The notes: a model not told the origin generated them from the letters alone. Positions 16,531 through 25,913 are shown, counted from the first letter of the stretch. The stretch is DNA of 64,000 bases from Burkholderia anthina (GCF_902498995.1 NZ_CABVLY010000026.1:50172-114171), one strand, 5' to 3'. Program-made: numbers and translations.

Positions 16531-18267
16531 TCAGCGCGCGAGCGCGGCGCGGATCTTCTCCGTCACCGTCGCCGCGGCCGTGTCGGCCGGCAGCAGCGTC
16601 GCTTCGGCATCGCGGCGGCCCTGGTACTCGATCTTGCCTTCCTTCAGGCCGCGCTCGCCGATCACCAGACGATGCGGCACGCCGATCAGTTCCCAGTCGG
16701 CGAACATCACGCCCGGGCGCTCGCCGCGATCGTCGAGGATCACGTCGATGCCGGCCGCCGTCAGTTCCGCGTACAGCTTGTCGGCCGCCTCGCGAACCAT
16801 GTCGCTGCGGTCGTAACCCATCGGACACAGCACGATTTCGAACGGCGCGATCGACTCGGGCCAGATGATGCCCTTGTCGTCGAAGTTCTGTTCGATCGCC
16901 GCGCCCAGAATGCGCGTGACGCCGACGCCATAGCAGCCCATCAGCATCGGCTGCGGCTTGCCCGACTCGTCGAGGAACGTCGCGCCCAGCGCTTCCGAGT
17001 ACTTGGTGCCGAGCTGGAACACGTGGCCGACTTCGATGCCGCGGCAGATGTCGATCGTGCCCTTGCCGTCCGGCGACGGATCGCCCTTCTTCACGTTGCG
17101 CACGTCGGCGACGTCCGGCTCCGGCAGGTCGCGGCCCCAGTTCACGCCCGCGATGTGATAGTCGACCTCGTTCGCGCCGACGACGAAGTCGCTCATGTTC
17201 GCGACCGTGCGATCGGCGATCACCTTCACCGGCTTCTTCGTGCCGACCGGGCCGAGATAGCCCGGCGGCGTGCCGAACCACTCGACGATTTCCTGCTCGG
17301 TCGCGAAGCGGTGGTTCTTCAGACCCGGCAGCTTCGACACCTTGATCTCGTTCAGGTCATGGTCGCCGCGCAGCATCACGAGCCAGATGGTCGGCTCGGC
17401 GCCTTCGTTGTCGGTGGCCAGCACGATCGACTTGATCGTGCGCTCGAGCGGGATCGCCAGCAGCTCGGCGACGGCTTCGCACTTCGCCTTGCCGGGCGTC
17501 GCGACCTTCTCCATCGCTTCGGCCGGCGCCGCGCGCTCGGCGACCAGCGGCAGCGCTTCGGCCGCTTCGATGTTCGCCGCGAACTCGGACGTCGGGCAGT
17601 AGGCGATCGCGTCCTCGCCGGTATCGGCGATCACGTGGAACTCGTGCGAGAAGTTGCCGCCGATCGAGCCGCTGTCGGCCGCGACCGCGCGGAACTCGAG
17701 ACCCAGGCGCGTGAAGATGCGCACGTACGCGTCGTACATCTTGCGATACGACTCGTTCAGGCCGGCCGCGTCCTTGTCGAACGAATACGCGTCCTTCATG
17801 ATGAATTCGCGGCCGCGCATCACGCCGAAGCGCGGACGGATCTCGTCGCGGAACTTCGTCTGGATCTGATAGAAGTTCACCGGCATCTGCCGGTAGCTCT
17901 TGATCTGGTTGCGCGCGATATCGGTGACGACTTCCTCGTGCGTCGGCCCGATCACAAAGTCGTTGTCCTTGCGGTCCTTGAAGCGCAGCAGCTCGGGGCC
18001 GTACTGCTCCCAGCGGCCCGATTCCTGCCACAGCTCGGCCGGTTGCACGGCCGGCATCAGCAGCTCGATGGCGCCTGCCCGGTTCATTTCCTCGCGCACG
18101 ATCGCCTCGACCTTGCGAATCGAGCGCAGGCCGACCGGCAGGTAGTTATAGATGCCGCCGGCGACACGACGGATCATGCCGGCGCGCACCATCAGCTTGT
18201 GGCTGACGATCTCTGCGTCGGCCGGTGCTTCTTTGAGGGTGCCGATAAAGAAACGGGAAGCTTTCAT
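16531..18267 (-). CDS. proS: Prolyl-tRNA synthetase
   Basis: 578-residue class II aminoacyl-tRNA synthetase, bacterial type. The catalytic core opens with MKASRFFIGTLKEAPADAEI and contains the class II motif 2 region FRDEIRPRFGVMRGREFIMKDAYSF. An INS editing domain (about 225-405) that clears misacylated Ala-tRNA-Pro is inserted in the core, and a C-terminal anticodon-binding domain follows. Length is normal. The gene is divergent from rppH. A tRNA-Pro gene lies about 6 kb away. Confidence 0.98.
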   Translation of the reverse strand: MKASRFFIGTLKEAPADAEIVSHKLMVRAGMIRRVAGGIYNYLPVGLRSIRKVEAIVREEMNRAGAIELLMPAVQPAELWQESGRWEQYGPELLRFKDRKDNDFVIGPTHEEVVTDIARNQIKSYRQMPVNFYQIQTKFRDEIRPRFGVMRGREFIMKDAYSFDKDAAGLNESYRKMYDAYVRIFTRLGLEFRAVAADSGSIGGNFSHEFHVIADTGEDAIAYCPTSEFAANIEAAEALPLVAERAAPAEAMEKVATPGKAKCEAVAELLAIPLERTIKSIVLATDNEGAEPTIWLVMLRGDHDLNEIKVSKLPGLKNHRFATEQEIVEWFGTPPGYLGPVGTKKPVKVIADRTVANMSDFVVGANEVDYHIAGVNWGRDLPEPDVADVRNVKKGDPSPDGKGTIDICRGIEVGHVFQLGTKYSEALGATFLDESGKPQPMLMGCYGVGVTRILGAAIEQNFDDKGIIWPESIAPFEIVLCPMGYDRSDMVREAADKLYAELTAAGIDVILDDRGERPGVMFADWELIGVPHRLVIGERGLKEGKIEYQGRRDAEATLLPADTAAATVTEKIRAALAR

Positions 18268-18445
18268 GCGGACGGTTCCAAATACGGCGCCCCAGGCGGG
18301 GCGCCCGAAAAAGTTTCAAGGTGAAAAAGCTGCGCGCGACGAACGGCGATGGCGCAGATGACGTAGCAGACAAATCAGGGACAATTCAGCAGATGCACCC
18401 CGGGCGGATTCGCTCCGTCACGGTGCGCAGCGCCCGTTATCTGTT

Positions 18446-18451
18446 TATAAT
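18446..18451 (+). promoter_or_regulatory. -10 hexamer of a probable rppH promoter
   Basis: A perfect TATAAT lies 34 bp before the rppH ATG in the 217-bp proS-rppH divergent region. I find no good -35 at 16-18 bp, so this may be activator-dependent or weak. Confidence 0.5.
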
Positions 18452-18484
18452 CAAAGCAATTTTAAAGGATTCGAAGGTGGTTGT

Positions 18485-19132
18485 ATGCTGGATCGTGAAG
18501 GCTTTCGCCCGAACGTCGGCATCATCCTCTTGAACGCGCGCAACGAGGTGTTTTGGGGCAAGCGGCTCCGCGAGCATTCCTGGCAGTTTCCTCAAGGTGG
18601 GATCAAGTATGGCGAGACCCCCATGCAGGCGATGTACCGGGAACTGCACGAGGAAACGGGCCTGCATCCGGAACACGTCAAGATAATCGGCCGCACTCGC
18701 GACTGGTTGCGTTACGAGGTGCCTGACAAGTTCATCAAACGCGAAGTACGCGGACATTACCGCGGCCAGAAGCAGATCTGGTTCCTGCTGCGGATGGTCG
18801 GACGCGATTGCGACATTTGCTTGCGCGCGACCGATCACCCGGAGTTCGATGCGTGGCGCTGGAACGAGTATTGGGTGCCGCTCGATGCGGTGATCGAGTT
18901 CAAGCGGGATGTCTATCAGTTGGCGCTGACGGAACTGTCGCGCTTCCTGCGCCGCCCGGCGCAGCGAGCCGACAAGCCGCGTGGGCCGCGTCCGTCGCGC
19001 TATCCGCGCGTAATCGGCACGCAGGTCCAGCAGACGCTGACGATTGTCGACACATCGGTGGTTTGTTCGGAGATCGAAATGGACGCGAGCACGCTCGACG
19101 AGCTGCCGCCCCAGGTGATCATCGGCAAGTGA
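18485..19132 (+). CDS. rppH: RNA pyrophosphohydrolase (Nudix)
   Basis: 215-residue Nudix hydrolase that removes pyrophosphate from 5' ends of mRNA and so starts RNase E-dependent decay. The Nudix box runs from Gly38 to Gly59 (GGIKYGETPMQAMYRELHEE). The N-terminus MLDREGFRPNVGIIL is the standard RppH start. The C-terminal part after residue 160 is a basic, Pro/Arg-containing extension missing in E. coli RppH (176 residues) but usual in Burkholderia. AAGGTGG precedes the ATG. A terminator follows. Confidence 0.96.
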   Translation: MLDREGFRPNVGIILLNARNEVFWGKRLREHSWQFPQGGIKYGETPMQAMYRELHEETGLHPEHVKIIGRTRDWLRYEVPDKFIKREVRGHYRGQKQIWFLLRMVGRDCDICLRATDHPEFDAWRWNEYWVPLDAVIEFKRDVYQLALTELSRFLRRPAQRADKPRGPRPSRYPRVIGTQVQQTLTIVDTSVVCSEIEMDASTLDELPPQVIIGK

Positions 19133-19151
19133 CGAGTCGGACTGCATGACC

Positions 19152-19182
19152 GGGCGCGACCTTGGTGTCGCGCCCTTTTTTT
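19152..19182 (+). terminator. Intrinsic terminator of rppH
   Basis: GGGCGCGAC (19152-19160) and GTCGCGCCC (19167-19175) form a 9-bp stem with a 6-nt loop, then seven T residues. It ends only about 15 bp before the next start codon. Confidence 0.93.
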
Positions 19183-19196
19183 ACGAGGAATGCATA

Positions 19197-19754
19197 TTGA
19201 AAGCGATTGCTCTCGCGCTCGCATCGATCGCCGCAGCGGCCGCACTGGCCGGCTGCGCGAATTCGAAGGCGCCGACCAACAAGGATGACAGCGCGTTCGT
19301 GTATCTGCTGGACCGCCAGGGCAACTGGAAGGAAAACCCGGTCGATACGCTGCCTGCGCTGCCGCAGGCAGGCGACCTGCTGCCGTTCAACGTGTCGCAG
19401 AACACGCCGCTCAAGTTCGCCATCGATGCGAAGTCGCTCGCGGTCGGCACCGACGGCGTCGTGCGATATGCGGTCGTCATCACGAGCCCGGCCGGCGCAC
19501 GCAACGTGAACTACGAAGGCATCCGCTGCGACACCTACGAATGGCGCCAGTATGCGGGCCTGAATTCGGATCACGACGGCTGGGATCGCACGGTCGAGAA
19601 CGACTGGCGCCGCATCGAGAACGGCGAGTTGAATGCATATCACGCCGCGCTCTACCAGGACTACTTCTGCTCGAACAAGATGCCGCAGGGCTCGACCCAG
19701 CAGATTCTGGAGAACGTCCGGTTCCACCGTACCGCGATGAGCCAGTTGCGCTGA
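19197..19754 (+). CDS. CNP1-like family lipoprotein
   Basis: 185 residues. The signal peptide ends in the lipobox LAGC (Cys near residue 19), giving a predicted membrane-anchored lipoprotein, followed by a CNP1-like domain (NWKENPVDTLPALP... YEGIRCDTYEWRQYAG). The family is widespread in betaproteobacteria, function unknown. I start at the TTG at 19197: the only longer frame runs back through the rppH terminator, and the signal peptide begins MKAIALALAS from the TTG, with ACGAGGA upstream. Confidence 0.85.
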   Translation: MKAIALALASIAAAAALAGCANSKAPTNKDDSAFVYLLDRQGNWKENPVDTLPALPQAGDLLPFNVSQNTPLKFAIDAKSLAVGTDGVVRYAVVITSPAGARNVNYEGIRCDTYEWRQYAGLNSDHDGWDRTVENDWRRIENGELNAYHAALYQDYFCSNKMPQGSTQQILENVRFHRTAMSQLR

Positions 19755-19794
19755 CCGAGCGACACGGGCCGTCTGGCCGCTGCCCGCCGCAATG

Positions 19795-19822
19795 AAAAAG
19801 CCCGCGTAATGCGGGCTTTTTT
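19795..19822. terminator. Bidirectional terminator between the CNP1-like gene and proB
   Basis: AAAAAGCCCGC and GCGGGCTTTTTT form a stem around GTAAT at 19806-19810. Converging genes on both sides can use it. Confidence 0.93.
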
Positions 19823-19849
19823 GTCGTTTGCCGATGCCAGGCCGAACGG

Positions 19850-20968
19850 TTACACCAACACGAGGTTGTCGCGGTGAATCAGTTCGGGCTCCAGCATGTA
19901 GCCGAGGACCGTCTCGATCTCGCCGCTCGGCTTGCGGTGAATCAGCTTCGTTTCCGCGCTGCTGTAGTTCGTGAGGCCACGCGCCACTTCGCGCCCGTCC
20001 GGGCCGACGCACGCGATCACCTCGCCTCGCGCGAACGCGCCCTGCACGCCAGTCACGCCGATCGGCAGCAGGCTCTTGCCGCCGCCGGTCAGTTTCTCGA
20101 CCGCGCCCGCATCGATCACGACATGCCCGCGCACCTGCAGATGATCGGCCATCCACTGCTTGCGCGCCGCCATCCGCGCGGTGCGCGCGATCAGCTGCGT
20201 GCCGATCGCCTCGCCCGCGGAGAGCCGCACGAGCACGTCGGGCTCCCTCCCGCTCGCGATCACGGTATTCGCGCCGCTGTGCGCCGCGCGCTTTGCCGCC
20301 AGGATCTTCGTGAGCATCCCGCCGCGGCCGAGGCTCGAGCCTGCGCCGCCCGCCATCGCTTCGAGTTCCGGCGCGCCGGCGCTGGCTTCCGCGACCAGCG
20401 TCGCGTTCGGATCCTTGCGCGGATCGGCGGTGAACAGCCCCGACTGGTCGGTCAGGATGATCAGCGCATCGCCTTCGATCAGGTTCGCGACCAGCGCACC
20501 GAGCGTGTCGTTGTCGCCGAACTTGATTTCATCGGTGACGACCGTGTCGTTCTCGTTGATGATCGGCACGACGCCGAGCCGCAGCAGCGTAAGCAGCGTC
20601 GAACGTGCATTCAGGTAGCGCTCGCGATCGGCCAGGTCGGCGTGCGTGAGCAGGATCTGCGCGGTGCGGATATCGTGTTCGGTAAAGCGGCTCTCATAGA
20701 CTTGCGCGAGCCCCATCTGGCCGACAGCAGCGGCCGCCTGCAGCTCGTCGATCTCGCGCGGGCGCTTGCTCCACCCGAGCCGCTGCATCCCTTCGGCAAT
20801 CGCCCCCGAACTGACGAGCACCACTTCCTTGCCCTGAGCGCGCAGCGCGGCGATCTGGGCAGCCCAGCGGCCGATTGCAGCATGATCGAGCCCCTTGCCG
20901 TCGTTGGTCACGAGGCTCGAGCCTACCTTCACCACCAGTCGCTTCGAATCCGCGATGATCGAACGCAT
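19850..20968 (-). CDS. proB: Glutamate 5-kinase
   Basis: 372 residues. Catalyses the first step of proline biosynthesis, ATP-dependent phosphorylation of glutamate, normally feedback-inhibited by proline. An amino-acid kinase domain (KRLVVKVGSSLVTNDG at 9-24; NENDTV near residue 150) is followed by a C-terminal PUA domain of about 90 residues. I start at 20968 (MRSIIADSKRL), which matches the family; the open frame extends upstream without homology. No proA is adjacent. obgE lies 88 bp upstream on the same strand. Confidence 0.96.
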   Translation of the reverse strand: MRSIIADSKRLVVKVGSSLVTNDGKGLDHAAIGRWAAQIAALRAQGKEVVLVSSGAIAEGMQRLGWSKRPREIDELQAAAAVGQMGLAQVYESRFTEHDIRTAQILLTHADLADRERYLNARSTLLTLLRLGVVPIINENDTVVTDEIKFGDNDTLGALVANLIEGDALIILTDQSGLFTADPRKDPNATLVAEASAGAPELEAMAGGAGSSLGRGGMLTKILAAKRAAHSGANTVIASGREPDVLVRLSAGEAIGTQLIARTARMAARKQWMADHLQVRGHVVIDAGAVEKLTGGGKSLLPIGVTGVQGAFARGEVIACVGPDGREVARGLTNYSSAETKLIHRKPSGEIETVLGYMLEPELIHRDNLVLV

Positions 20969-21056
20969 CGTGCGCTGTCTCCTGTATCTGATGCCTGCCC
21001 GGCCGGGCGCGATTAAATTCCGGCACCGGGCCGCGCCCGGTGCATGTCGGAGCCGC

Positions 21057-22169
21057 TCAGGCGTCGCCGCCGGGCGTCGTGCCGCCATCGGCGGGCGGCG
21101 CATCGCGGAACCGGACGTCCGCGGCCAGATCTTCCTCTTCCGCCACGCGATGCGCTTCCGAATGCTCGGCGAGGTAGTCGTAGATCGCGTAGCAGAGCGC
21201 TTCGCAGCCCTGGCCCGTGAGCGCCGAGATTTCGAATACCGGGCCGTCCCAGCCGAAACGCTCGAGGAAATCGGCGACGCGCGCCTTGCGCTCGTCTTCC
21301 GGCACCATGTCGAGCTTGTTCAGCACGAGCCACCGCGGCTTCTCGTAGAGCGCCTCGTCGTACTTGCGCAACTCGCCGACGATCGCCTTCGCTTCCGCGA
21401 CCGGATCGACGTTTTCATCGAACGGGGCCAGATCGACGAGGTGCAGCAGCACGCCGGTGCGCTGCAGATGGCGCAGGAACTGGTGGCCGAGGCCCGCGCC
21501 TTCGGCGGCGCCCTCGATCAGCCCCGGGATATCCGCGATCACGAAGCTCTTGCTCGGGCCGACCCGCACGACGCCGAGATTCGGCGCGAGCGTCGTGAAC
21601 GGGTAATCGGCGATCTTCGGCTTCGCATTCGATACCGACGAGATGAACGTCGACTTGCCGGCGTTCGGCATGCCGAGCAGCCCGACGTCGGCGAGCACTT
21701 TCAGCTCCAGCCGCAGCATGCGTCGCTCGCCGGGCTTGCCGTCCGTCTTCTGGCGCGGCGCGCGGTTCGTGCTCGACTTGAAATGCAGGTTGCCGAGGCC
21801 GCCGGAACCGCCCTTCGCGAGCATCACCTGCTGGTCGTGCTCGGTCAGGTCGGCGATCAGCTCGCCTGTATCCATGTCGGTGACGACCGTGCCGACCGGC
21901 ATGCGCAGCGTGATGTCGTCGCCGCCCTTGCCGTAGCAATCGGAACCGCGACCGTTTTCGCCGTTGCGCGCGAGATGCTTCTTCGCGTAACGGTAGTCGA
22001 TCAGCGTGTTGATGTTGCGGTCGGCGATCGCGTAGACGTTCCCGCCCCGGCCGCCGTCGCCGCCGTCCGGCCCGCCGAACGGAACGAATTTCTCGCGGCG
22101 CATCGACGCGCTGCCATCGCCTCCGTCGCCGGCGATGACTTCGATTCGTGCTTCGTCAATGAACTTCAT
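21057..22169 (-). CDS. obgE: Obg-family GTPase ObgE/CgtA
   Basis: 370-residue essential GTPase linked to 50S ribosome assembly and the stringent response. The Gly-rich Obg fold occupies about 1-158, and the G domain has GMPNAGKST at 166-174, a DxPG motif (DIPGLIEGA) and NKLD. A short acidic C-terminal tail ends the protein. It sits downstream of rplU and rpmA on the same strand, the conserved rplU-rpmA-obgE order, but a terminator separates it from rpmA. Confidence 0.97.
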   Translation of the reverse strand: MKFIDEARIEVIAGDGGDGSASMRREKFVPFGGPDGGDGGRGGNVYAIADRNINTLIDYRYAKKHLARNGENGRGSDCYGKGGDDITLRMPVGTVVTDMDTGELIADLTEHDQQVMLAKGGSGGLGNLHFKSSTNRAPRQKTDGKPGERRMLRLELKVLADVGLLGMPNAGKSTFISSVSNAKPKIADYPFTTLAPNLGVVRVGPSKSFVIADIPGLIEGAAEGAGLGHQFLRHLQRTGVLLHLVDLAPFDENVDPVAEAKAIVGELRKYDEALYEKPRWLVLNKLDMVPEDERKARVADFLERFGWDGPVFEISALTGQGCEALCYAIYDYLAEHSEAHRVAEEEDLAADVRFRDAPPADGGTTPGGDA

Positions 22170-22296
22170 TCGTTACTCCGACCAGTATTTCCGCTATTGT
22201 GCCGCGCGCCGGCGCGCTTGAACAATCTGCCGTTCGGCCAATTGCCCGCCGGTTCGGCGACAACCGCCGGCGCGCACATGCGCCCGGCGGCCAAAT

Positions 22297-22329
22297 AAAA
22301 AAAGGCCCCGCGAAGACTGCGGGGCCTTT
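22297..22329 (-). terminator. Terminator after rpmA
   Basis: On the minus strand AAAGGCCCCGC pairs with GCGGGGCCTTT around a 7-nt loop, then T residues. It lies between rpmA and obgE, so obgE transcription depends on read-through or its own promoter in the 127-bp gap. Confidence 0.9.
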
Positions 22330-22357
22330 CGGCTACGAAGCCCTTGGGTGCCTGAAC

Positions 22358-22621
22358 TTAGGCAGCCGCCGGGACAACGATGACCAGATGCTTCTTGTCC
22401 GCGCCCTTGGTCGCGAACTTGACGTGACCGTCGACCAGCGCGAACAAGGTGTGATCCTTGCCCATGCCGACGTTCTCGCCAGCGTGCATGCGCGTACCGC
22501 GCTGACGCACGATGATGCCGCCGGCGTTGATTGCCTGGCCGCCGTACACTTTCACGCCGAGACGTTTCGACTCGGAGTCGCGGCCGTTCCGGGAAGAGCC
22601 GCCTGCCTTTTTGTGTGCCAT
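22358..22621 (-). CDS. rpmA: 50S ribosomal protein L27
   Basis: 87 residues beginning [20 protein letters not shown], the standard L27 N-terminus that reaches the peptidyl transferase centre, with no N-terminal extension of the Firmicute cleaved type. It follows rplU by 24 bp. Confidence 0.98.
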
Positions 22622-22645
22622 CTGATTGCTCCTTTACCGAGGCGC

Positions 22646-22957
22646 TTACGCGTTGATCGCGTCGATGCGCAGCTCAGTGTAGTTCTGGCGGTGGCCGCCG
22701 TGCTTTTGGTAGTGCTTCCGGCGACGCATCTTGAAGATGGTGACCTTGGCATGACGACCGTGCGACACAACGGTGGCCTTGACGGAAGCCCCACTGACCA
22801 GCGGCGCACCGAACTTAATCGATTCGCCTTCGCCCACTGCGAGAACCTGGTCGAGCGTGATTTCAGCGTCAATGTCAGCCGGTATCTGTTCTACTTTGAG
22901 TTTTTCGCCAACGGCAACCTTGTACTGCTTGCCGCCGGTTTTTATGACCGCGTACAT
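22646..22957 (-). CDS. rplU: 50S ribosomal protein L21
   Basis: 103 residues, MYAVIKTGGKQYKV start and the KMRRRKHYQKHGGHRQ rRNA-binding signature near the C-terminus. I chose the ATG at 22957 because it gives the family length; the longer frame crosses the promoter. A strong promoter lies about 50 bp upstream. Confidence 0.98.
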   Translation of the reverse strand: MYAVIKTGGKQYKVAVGEKLKVEQIPADIDAEITLDQVLAVGEGESIKFGAPLVSGASVKATVVSHGRHAKVTIFKMRRRKHYQKHGGHRQNYTELRIDAINA

Positions 22958-23012
22958 TGAGAACCTCACTCTGGATCCAATTTTTCCGCACACCACGCGC
23001 GGAAAACACGTG

Positions 23013-23041
23013 ATTATACATGGGGTTAGCACCGAAGTCAA
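23013..23041 (-). promoter_or_regulatory. rplU: Strong sigma70 promoter of rplU-rpmA
   Basis: Minus strand TTGACT (23041-23036), a 17-bp spacer and a perfect TATAAT (23018-23013). Predicted start near 23006, about 48 nt before the rplU ATG. This is among the best promoter matches in the window, as expected for ribosomal protein genes. Confidence 0.85.
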
Positions 23042-23167
23042 AACCGATCCGCGATTGCCGCGCGCAAGCCCTGGCCAGACGGCCAAAATCACGGCTGCGG
23101 CGCGTCCGGCAGACCGGGATATCTCGGATTCGACTTATAATCCGCCGCATCACCCATTTCGATCATC

Positions 23168-24163
23168 ATGTCGTCGTCCACCGCCTCCCCCACCCTCAGC
23201 GCCGCCCACCTGCTCGCTCCGATCGCAAGCGACATGGAGCAGGTGAATCGCGTTATCCGGCAAAGCCTCGCGTCCGACGTACTGCTGATCAACCAGATCG
23301 CCGAGTACATCATCGGTGCGGGCGGCAAGCGGCTGCGTCCTGCCCTGTTGCTGCTCGTCGCCGGCGCGCTCGGCGAGACGTCGCACCAGCGGCACGTGCT
23401 GGCTGCCGTCGTCGAGTTCATCCACACCGCCACGCTGCTGCATGACGATGTCGTCGACGAGTCCGAATTGCGGCGCGGTCGGCAGACGGCCAACGCGCTG
23501 TTCGGCAACGCGGCGAGCGTGCTGGTAGGCGACTATCTCTATTCGCGCTCGTTCGAGATGATGGTCGGCGTCGGCAAGATGCGCGTGATGGAGATCCTGT
23601 CGGAAGCGACGACGATCATTTCCGAAGGCGAGGTGCTGCAGCTTCTCAACATGCACGATGCGGACGTCGACGAGACCCGCTACATGCAGGTGATCCGCTA
23701 CAAGACCGCGAAGCTGTTCGAAGCGTCGGCCCGACTGGGCGCGGTGCTCTCGGGCGCCGATGCGCCGACCGAAGCGGCCGCGGCCGAGTATGGCCGCCGC
23801 ATCGGCACCGCATTCCAGATCATGGACGACTGGCTCGACTACGCAGGCACGGCCGAGGCGATGGGCAAGAACGCCGGCGACGATCTGCGCGAAGGCAAGC
23901 CGACGCTGCCGCTCATCTATCTGATCGAACGCGGCACGCCCGAGCAGTCCGCGCTCGCCCGCGAGGCGATCGAACAGGGCGGCACCGATCGCTTCAACAC
24001 GATTTTCGACGCGATCACGCGTTCGGGTGCGCTCGACCATACGCTCGAATGCGCACGCCAGGAAGCCCAGGCTGCGGCGGCCGCGATCGCCGCGTTCCCG
24101 GATTCGATCTACAAGGAAAGCCTGCTCGCGCTGTGCTCGTACTCGACGTCGCGGCAGTCGTAA
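23168..24163 (+). CDS. ispB: Octaprenyl diphosphate synthase (trans-polyprenyl synthase)
   Basis: 331 residues. Makes the long isoprenoid tail of ubiquinone (Q-8 expected in Burkholderia) from FPP and IPP. First Asp-rich motif DDVVD at 93-97 and second DDWLD at 220-224, with the GGKRLRP substrate motif at 52-58. It is divergent from rplU. A TATAAT (23136-23141) lies 27 bp before its ATG, with no clear -35. Confidence 0.95.
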   Translation: MSSSTASPTLSAAHLLAPIASDMEQVNRVIRQSLASDVLLINQIAEYIIGAGGKRLRPALLLLVAGALGETSHQRHVLAAVVEFIHTATLLHDDVVDESELRRGRQTANALFGNAASVLVGDYLYSRSFEMMVGVGKMRVMEILSEATTIISEGEVLQLLNMHDADVDETRYMQVIRYKTAKLFEASARLGAVLSGADAPTEAAAAEYGRRIGTAFQIMDDWLDYAGTAEAMGKNAGDDLREGKPTLPLIYLIERGTPEQSALAREAIEQGGTDRFNTIFDAITRSGALDHTLECARQEAQAAAAAIAAFPDSIYKESLLALCSYSTSRQS

Positions 24164-24312
24164 ACGCGCCGCGAATCGAAGGCGATACCTTGTCTCGAAA
24201 AATTTCTTCATCAAGGTATTCCCTTTTAGAAAAAACATCGTTATAGTTACGTTCTTGCTTGAGACGACGCAGCGATCTGAACGAAAACTGCGAAGTTGGA
24301 AGGGCAAAAAAT

Positions 24313-24389
24313 CGGGGTGTAGCTTAGCCTGGTAGAGCGCTACGTTCGGGACGTAGAGGCCGGAGGTTCGAATCCTCTCACCCCGACCA
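24313..24389 (+). tRNA. tRNA-Pro (anticodon CGG)
   Basis: 77 nt with encoded CCA. The acceptor stem CGGGGTG pairs with CACCCCG, the anticodon stem CTACG/CGTAG encloses TTCGGGA, placing CGG at 34-36, and the T-arm is GGAGG-TTCGAAT-CCTCT. It decodes CCG, the dominant proline codon in these genes. A hairpin terminator follows at once. Confidence 0.96.
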
Positions 24390-24396
24390 GATTTTG

Positions 24397-24430
24397 AAAA
24401 AACCGTGCACCGTGTGCACGGTTTTTTTTT
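24397..24430 (+). terminator. Terminator after tRNA-Pro
   Basis: AAAACCGTGCAC pairs with GTGCACGGTTTT around CGT, then a T-run to 24430. It begins 8 nt after the CCA end. Confidence 0.92.
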
Positions 24431-24540
24431 ACCCGCTTTTTGCCCGTTCGCACGGGCCGTCGCGCCATGCGCGACACATCCCGGCCATCGGCCTCTGCTA
24501 TATTCCCTCCATTCCTGTCCTTCACTGCCCTTTCCGACGC

Positions 24541-25830
24541 GTGGACCAAATTCCCTTATGGGCGCAAATCGGCGCCGTCTTCCTGCTTCTCCTCTGCTCC
24601 AGCTTCTTTTCCATTTCCGAGACCGCGATGATGGCGCTCAACCGTCACCGGTTGAAGCATCTCGCCGGCCAGGGCGCACTCGGCGCGAAGACCACGCAGG
24701 GCCTGCTCACCCGCACCGACCTGCTGCTCAGCGTGATCCTGATCGGCAACAACCTGTTCAACACGATCATCCCGGTTCTGACGACGTCGCTCGCGCTGCA
24801 TACGTTCGGCCGTAACAACCTCGCGCTGTCGATCGCGACCGGTGTCGTCGCGTTCCTGATCATCGTGTTCGCGGAAATCGCGCCGAAGATCGTCGGCGCG
24901 ACCTATCCCGAGCGCATCGCGCTGCCTGCGAGCCTCGTGATCGCGCCGCTGATGCGCGTCTTCAAGCCGGTCGTCTGGTTCGTCAACGCACTCGCGAACG
25001 GCGTGCTCTGGGTGCTGCGCATCAACACGAAGAAGGGCCGCGACCAGCGGATGTCGGCCGACGAGCTGCGCGCGATCGTGCTCGAATCGAGCAGCTTCAT
25101 GCCAACCAAGCACCGCAGCATCCTGCTCAACCTGTTCGACCTCGAGAACATCACCGTCGACGACGTGATGGTGCCGCGCCGCCAGATCGAGTCGCTCAAC
25201 TTCTACGCGCCGCTCGACGACGTCCTGCACCAGCTCGAGACCTGCTATCACAACCGGCTGATCGTGTACGAAGGCGACATCGACAAGGTGCTCGGCGTGC
25301 TGCACGTGCGCAAGACGCTCACCGCGCTGCACAACCAGGATTTCGACCGCGAAACGCTGCGCACGCTGCTCGCCGAACCGTACTACGTGCCGTCGGGCAC
25401 GCCGGTCGTTCAGCAGCTCCAGTATTTCCAGGAAAGCCGGCAGCGTACCGCGCTCGTCGTCAACGAGTACGGTGAACTCGAAGGGCTCGTCACGCCCGAG
25501 GACATCATCGAGGAGCTGATCGGCGAATTCACGACGTCGATGCCGCGCAGCGAACGCGCGGGCGGCTGGGACGAGAACGGCGAATGCATCGTCGCCGCCA
25601 GCATGCCGCTGCGCGAACTGAACCGCTGGCTGCACCTGCAACTGCCGACCGACGGGCCGAAGACGCTGAACGGCCTGATCCTCGAAATCCTCGAGGAAAT
25701 TCCGGAAGGCGACGTGTGCGTGAAAATCCGCGACGTGATGCTCGAGGTGATGCGCAGCGACGATCAGGCCGTGCGCACCGTCAAGCTATTCAAGCCGCGC
25801 GGCACGCGCGCACGCGCCGCCGCGCGCTAG
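24541..25830 (+). CDS. CorC/HlyC-type CNNM transporter family protein with CBS pair
   Basis: 429 residues. An N-terminal DUF21/CNNM membrane domain (about 1-190, three or four spans, FFSISETAMMALNRHRLKHL) is followed by a CBS pair (about 205-330) and a C-terminal CorC_HlyC domain (about 345-425). Relatives export Mg2+/Co2+ or respond to them; this ion is inferred. I start at the GTG at 24541, just before the first span; the longer frame runs back through the tRNA terminator. Confidence 0.88.
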   Translation: MDQIPLWAQIGAVFLLLLCSSFFSISETAMMALNRHRLKHLAGQGALGAKTTQGLLTRTDLLLSVILIGNNLFNTIIPVLTTSLALHTFGRNNLALSIATGVVAFLIIVFAEIAPKIVGATYPERIALPASLVIAPLMRVFKPVVWFVNALANGVLWVLRINTKKGRDQRMSADELRAIVLESSSFMPTKHRSILLNLFDLENITVDDVMVPRRQIESLNFYAPLDDVLHQLETCYHNRLIVYEGDIDKVLGVLHVRKTLTALHNQDFDRETLRTLLAEPYYVPSGTPVVQQLQYFQESRQRTALVVNEYGELEGLVTPEDIIEELIGEFTTSMPRSERAGGWDENGECIVAASMPLRELNRWLHLQLPTDGPKTLNGLILEILEEIPEGDVCVKIRDVMLEVMRSDDQAVRTVKLFKPRGTRARAAAR

Positions 25831-25913
25831 CCGAACGGCCGACTGCCGGCGCCGCCGACGATCCGCGATCATTTCCCGGTCACGATCAACAGGCGGCCGA
25901 CACGCCGGCTCAC

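Noticed and set aside
15916..18324. 802-codon plus-strand open frame opposite proS and marC
   Set aside because: His/Arg-rich shadow with no recognisable domain; both minus-strand genes are intact.
24313..24389. tRNA-Pro as an island attachment site
   Set aside because: No integrase, no repeated tRNA 3' end and only core genes on both sides.
25584..25913. N-terminal extension of the pilB ATPase
   Set aside because: This part of the frame lies over the CorC-type gene in another phase, is Arg-rich and has no PilB N-domain features.
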